Below the pieces are notes generated by a model. That model did not search any database. It was not told where the DNA came from and was given only the letters and a program-made list of their open reading frames with translations. From Pseudopedobacter saltans (GTDB taxonomy: Bacteria > Bacteroidota > Bacteroidia > Chitinophagales > Chitinophagaceae), in NCBI GenBank assembly GCA_003241175.1, contig QFOI01000154.1:1-7863 (forward strand): a stretch of 7,863 bases of DNA, in the 5' to 3' direction. Numbering within the stretch: the stretch's first letter is position 1; every line of letters begins with the position of its first letter. The translations under genes and the position numbers were made by a program. This document shows, in pieces, positions 5,449 through 7,863 of this stretch.

Positions 5449-5856
5449 ATGGCAAAAGGAAAACAGCAGTTAAGCGCTAAAGCAGCTGCGAAAAAAAGAG
5501 TTGTAAAAGTGGATGCTCATGGAGATGCACACATCACAGCAACATTCAACAACATCATCATTGCATTGACTAACAAACAAGGTCAAGTTATTAGCTGGTC
5601 TTCAGCTGGTAAAATGGGTTTCCGTGGGTCTAAAAAGAACACTCCATATGCAGCACAGGTTGCAGCTCAAGATGCTTCTAAAGTAGCTTTTGATGCTGGT
5701 TTACGTAAAGTAGATGTTTATGTAAAAGGACCTGGTGCAGGTCGTGAAGGTGCTATCCGTTCTATCTCTCAGAGTGGAATCGATATCGCTATCATCAAAG
5801 ACATCACTCCATTGCCACACAATGGTTGCCGTCCTCCTAAAAAGAGAAGAGTTTAG
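5449..5856 (+). CDS. rpsK: 30S ribosomal protein S11
   Basis: S11 is on the platform of the small subunit near the mRNA exit path. The 135-residue protein has a basic N-terminal extension (1-20), the core HITATFNNIIIALTNKQG (28-45), WSSAGKMGFRGSKKNTPYAAQ (50-70), VKGPGAGREGAIRSI (92-106) and the C-terminal signature PLPHNGCRPPKKRRV (121-135). All are strongly conserved in the family. The ATG is preceded by an A-rich stretch (CAAACAAAAAGAAA) and no Shine-Dalgarno site. The 148-base gap separating it from rpsM is long for this operon and carries two stem-loops. Confidence 0.97.
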   Translation: MAKGKQQLSAKAAAKKRVVKVDAHGDAHITATFNNIIIALTNKQGQVISWSSAGKMGFRGSKKNTPYAAQVAAQDASKVAFDAGLRKVDVYVKGPGAGREGAIRSISQSGIDIAIIKDITPLPHNGCRPPKKRRV

Positions 5857-5902
5857 TGAATTGAAATAGGAATATTGACAATTGACAATGTTCCACAATT
5901 CA
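5857..5902 (+). repeat. Two-part stem-loop right after the rpsK stop codon
   Basis: TGAATTG (5857-5863) pairs with CAATTCA (5896-5902), and inside this GGAATATTG (5869-5877) pairs with CAATGTTCC (5886-5894), including one G-U pair, around an 8-base loop. The two stems are joined by an unequal internal loop (5 and 1 bases). The inner part contains a direct repeat ATTGACA-ATTGACA (5874-5887). No T-run follows, so it is more likely a stability, processing or protein-binding structure than a terminator. Confidence 0.5.
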
Positions 5903-5930
5903 TCAATCATAGTTCATAAATTTTAAACAG

Positions 5931-5994
5931 GATGCGCTATTTATTTTAGATTTTTACGGATAACGCATCGACACTAAAAAATCTTAGAAAGATT
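5931..5994 (+). promoter_or_regulatory. Stem-loops in the rpsD leader, one touching the start codon
   Basis: GATGCG (5931-5936) pairs with CGCATC (5964-5969), and after one mismatch the stem continues with TAT/ATA, closing a large A/T-rich loop. A second small hairpin, AATCTT (5980-5985) with AAGATT (5989-5994) and an AGA loop, ends at the base before the rpsD ATG. A structure abutting the start can limit ribosome access. S4, the product of rpsD, is the autoregulator of this operon in E. coli, so control of rpsD translation is possible; this is inference. Confidence 0.4.
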
Positions 5995-6600
5995 ATGGCA
6001 CGTTACACAGGTCCAAAAACCAAAATCGACCGTATTTTCGGAGAACCAATTCTTGGTAATGGTAAATATTTGGGTAAAAACCCAAATCCTCCGGGTCAAC
6101 ACGGCGCAAATCGTAAACGCAAACAATTAGGTGAATACGCTTTGCAGTTGAAAGAAAAACAAAAAGCAAAATACACTTACGGTGTATTGGAAAAACAGTT
6201 CCACAACACTTTCGTTGAAGCTGCTCGTCTTAAAGGCGTAACCGGTGACAACTTGATCAAATTATTGGAATCTCGTTTGGACAACACAGTTTACCGTTTG
6301 GGTATCGCTCCATCTCGTCCAGCAGCGCGTCAGTTGGTTAGCCACAAGCACGTTACTGTTAACGGAGATATCGTTAACATTCCTTCTTATCGTTTGAAAC
6401 CAGGCGATATCGTTGGTTTGAAAGAAAAGAGTGAAGCTAATACTTCAGTTACCAGCGCTTTCAGAGGAAAAAATCCAAAGATTAACTGGCTTGACTGGAA
6501 CGATACGGAAAAGAAAGGAACTTTCATCGCAGCTCCTGAAAGAGAAAGCGTACCAGAAAACATCAAGGTACAATTGATCGTAGAGTTGTACAATAAATAA
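5995..6600 (+). CDS. rpsD: 30S ribosomal protein S4
   Basis: S4 nucleates assembly of the small subunit by binding the 5' domain of 16S rRNA and lines the mRNA entry channel. The 201-residue protein starts MARYTGPKTKIDRIFGEPI and has PPGQHG (32-37), the helical region with KYTYGVLEKQFHNTF (59-73) and the S4 RNA-binding domain (about 91-155) with LLESRLDNTVYRLGIAPSRPAARQLVSHKHVTVNG (90-124). It ends QLIVELYNK. The N-terminal cysteine zinc cluster found in some S4 proteins is absent, so this is the zinc-free type. In E. coli S4 also represses its own operon; whether it does so here is unknown, but the gaps before rpsK and rpsD are unusually structured. Confidence 0.97.
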   Translation: MARYTGPKTKIDRIFGEPILGNGKYLGKNPNPPGQHGANRKRKQLGEYALQLKEKQKAKYTYGVLEKQFHNTFVEAARLKGVTGDNLIKLLESRLDNTVYRLGIAPSRPAARQLVSHKHVTVNGDIVNIPSYRLKPGDIVGLKEKSEANTSVTSAFRGKNPKINWLDWNDTEKKGTFIAAPERESVPENIKVQLIVELYNK

Positions 6601-6608
6601 GATTTTTA

Positions 6609-6643
6609 AAGGCAATGAGCTTCATTGCCTTGTTCTCTTTTTT
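6609..6643 (+). terminator. Terminator-like hairpin between rpsD and rpoA
   Basis: AAGGCAATG (6609-6617) and CATTGCCTT (6623-6631) form a perfect 9-base-pair stem around AGCTT, followed by the T-rich GTTCTCTTTTTTC. This is the cleanest intrinsic-terminator shape in the window, starting 8 bases after the rpsD stop codon. A second stem, GCTTTC (6662-6667) with GAAAGC (6674-6679), lies closer to rpoA. Partial termination here would lower rpoA and rplQ relative to the ribosomal protein genes. Confidence 0.6.
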
Positions 6644-6705
6644 CGTTCATGTGTCCATTTCGCTTTCTCTTGGGAAAGCATCATTAATAAAAAACAAGTT
6701 TTAAT

Positions 6706-7710
6706 ATGGCCATATTAAGCTTTCAGAAACCAGATAAAATCATTCTGCAAAAAGCAACAGATTTTGAAGGACAGTTTGAATTCAGACCGTTGGAGCCAGG
6801 TTTTGGTCTTACAGTCGGTAATGCGCTACGTCGCGTATTGTTGAGTTCTTTGGAAGGGTATGCAATTACTGGAATCAAAATCGAAGGTGTTGACCATGAA
6901 TTCGCGACAATCCCAGGTATTACTGAGGATTTGACTGAAATGATCCTTAATTTCAAGCAAGTGCGTTTTAAGAAAACAACAGAACAGGAAATTTCTTCTG
7001 AAAAGATTGTCCTTTCTCTTAAAAACAAAAGCGCATTTACAGCTGGAGATCTAGGTGAAGCTACTGCTAGTTTTCAGGTAATGAATCCAGACTTGGTTAT
7101 TTGCACTATGGATGTGTCCGCTAAATTGGATATTGAATTGACTATTGGTAAAGGTCGTGGATACGTTCCAGCTGACGAAAATACAGTAGCTGATGCGCCA
7201 TTTGGATATATCCCTATTGATTCGATCTATACGCCAATCAAGAACGTAAAATATTCCATCGAAAACTATCGTGTGGAACAACGTACTGACTACGAAAAAT
7301 TGTTGTTGGATGTTGTTACTGACGGTACTATTCACCCAGAAGAAGCCGTTAAACAAGCTTCTCGTATATTGATCCAACACTTGATGATCATCACTGACGA
7401 AAACATCACTTTCGACAATAAAGAAGACAAGAAAGAAGATGTAGTTGATGAACAAGTATTGCAGTTGCGTAAAGTATTGAAAACACCATTGGAAGATCTT
7501 GATCTTTCCGTACGTGCGTTCAATTGCTTGAAAGCAGCAAAAATCAACTCATTGAGCGAACTAGTTCAATATGAACAAGAAGACTTGATGAAATTCCGCA
7601 ACTTCGGTCAAAAATCTTTGAATGAAATCGAACAAGTTCTTCACGAACGTGGTCTACATTTCGGAATGGATCTTGCGCGTTACGGAGTTGATGATATCGA
7701 CAATTTGTAA
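6706..7710 (+). CDS. rpoA: DNA-directed RNA polymerase subunit alpha
   Basis: The alpha subunit dimerises to start RNA polymerase assembly, and its C-terminal domain contacts upstream promoter DNA and activators. The 334-residue protein has the N-terminal assembly domain (about 1-235) with FEFRPLEPGFGLTVGNALRRVLLSSLEG (24-51), PGITEDLTEMILNFKQVR (70-87) and KGRGYVPADEN (149-159). An acidic/lysine-rich linker (about 236-250) leads to the C-terminal domain (about 255-320) with EDLDLSVRAFNCLKAAKINSLSELV (263-287) and NFGQKSLNEIEQVL (299-312). Arg270 and Asn273 correspond to the DNA-contacting Arg265 and Asn268 of E. coli. Length is normal for the family. It ends in an acidic tail (VDDIDNL). The ATG has an A-rich upstream region and no Shine-Dalgarno site. 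Confidence 0.98.
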   Translation: MAILSFQKPDKIILQKATDFEGQFEFRPLEPGFGLTVGNALRRVLLSSLEGYAITGIKIEGVDHEFATIPGITEDLTEMILNFKQVRFKKTTEQEISSEKIVLSLKNKSAFTAGDLGEATASFQVMNPDLVICTMDVSAKLDIELTIGKGRGYVPADENTVADAPFGYIPIDSIYTPIKNVKYSIENYRVEQRTDYEKLLLDVVTDGTIHPEEAVKQASRILIQHLMIITDENITFDNKEDKKEDVVDEQVLQLRKVLKTPLEDLDLSVRAFNCLKAAKINSLSELVQYEQEDLMKFRNFGQKSLNEIEQVLHERGLHFGMDLARYGVDDIDNL

Positions 7711-7725
7711 TTTATAATTATTCAT

Positions 7726-7756
7726 AATGCTGTAATTCCTGGCACGGTACAGCATT
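7726..7756 (+). repeat. Stem-loop between rpoA and rplQ
   Basis: AATGCTGTA (7726-7734) and TACAGCATT (7748-7756) form a perfect 9-base-pair stem with a 13-base loop in which CC and GG could pair further. It fills most of the 62-base gap and ends 16 bases before the rplQ ATG. No T-run follows, so it does not look like a terminator; a role in mRNA stability or in rplQ translation is possible. Confidence 0.5.
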
Positions 7757-7772
7757 CCTAAAATTTAAAGCC

Positions 7773-7863
7773 ATGCGTCACGGAGACAAAGTAAACAATC
7801 TTGGTCGTACAAGAGCACACAGACAAGCGTTGCTAGCCAACCTTGCTAGTCAGTTGATCACAC
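7773..7863 (+). CDS. rplQ: 50S ribosomal protein L17 (3' end outside window)
   Basis: The first 30 codons are present and begin MRHGDKVNNLGRTRAHRQAL, followed by LANLASQLIT. The MRHG start and the LGR-x4-R-x-ALLxNL pattern are characteristic of L17, which lies near the peptide exit tunnel on the large subunit. Its place after rpoA is the usual end of the alpha operon, which supports the call. The gene is cut by the window edge, so length and the operon terminator cannot be judged. No Shine-Dalgarno site precedes the ATG. Confidence 0.95.
   Translation, partial: MRHGDKVNNLGRTRAHRQALLANLASQLIT

Noticed and set aside
7051..7455. Open frame of 134 codons on the - strand opposite rpoA
   Set aside because: Antisense shadow of rpoA with no plausible start context or recognisable domain.
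1..7863. CRISPR array, tRNA, rRNA, insertion sequence or phage genes
   Set aside because: No regularly spaced repeats, tRNA-like cloverleaf, transposase or phage-like protein was seen on either strand.

Overview
The window is a stretch of chromosome from a member of the Bacteroidota. Four things point there. Promoters match the TTTG-N19-21-TAnnTTTG type. Gene starts are preceded by A/T-rich sequence instead of Shine-Dalgarno sites. The ribosomal proteins have Bacteroidota-like sequences, including an L36 that has lost its zinc ligands. The order infA-rpmJ-rpsM-rpsK-rpsD-rpoA-rplQ is intact. By impression only, rpoA looks closest to Chitinophagia/Sphingobacteriia; no search was run.

Left part (1-2140): the 3' end of an unidentified, possibly glycan-related gene on the + strand. 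It meets, tail to tail with an 8-base overlap, a divergent class II glutamine amidotransferase of the asparagine synthetase B family on the - strand. A G/C-rich palindromic element lies in the 199-base gap upstream of that gene.

Middle part (2340-4134), all on the - strand: purS and rsmI form a tight pair (5-base gap) behind a near-ideal Bacteroidota promoter. Upstream of them lies pssA, a CDP-alcohol phosphatidyltransferase that makes phosphatidylserine. A 342-base A/T-rich gap separates pssA from the divergent ribosomal operon.

Right part (4453-7863), + strand: a strong promoter-like element (TATCTTTG) just before infA starts the alpha-type operon: infA (IF-1), rpmJ (L36), rpsM (S13), rpsK (S11), rpsD (S4), rpoA (RNA polymerase alpha) and rplQ (L17, cut by the window end). 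These genes encode translation initiation, ribosomal and transcription core components. The operon is detached from the secY/map end of the spc cluster that usually precedes infA; pssA sits there instead.

The most unusual feature is in the gaps of this operon. Five of the six spacers carry clear inverted repeats, three of them followed by a T-run or T-rich tail, and several spacers are long (105-148 bases). The rpsM-rpsK and rpsK-rpsD spacers hold multi-hairpin structures that could be attenuators, processing sites or binding sites for ribosomal protein autoregulation. No CRISPR array, tRNA, rRNA, insertion sequence or obviously new enzyme system was found.
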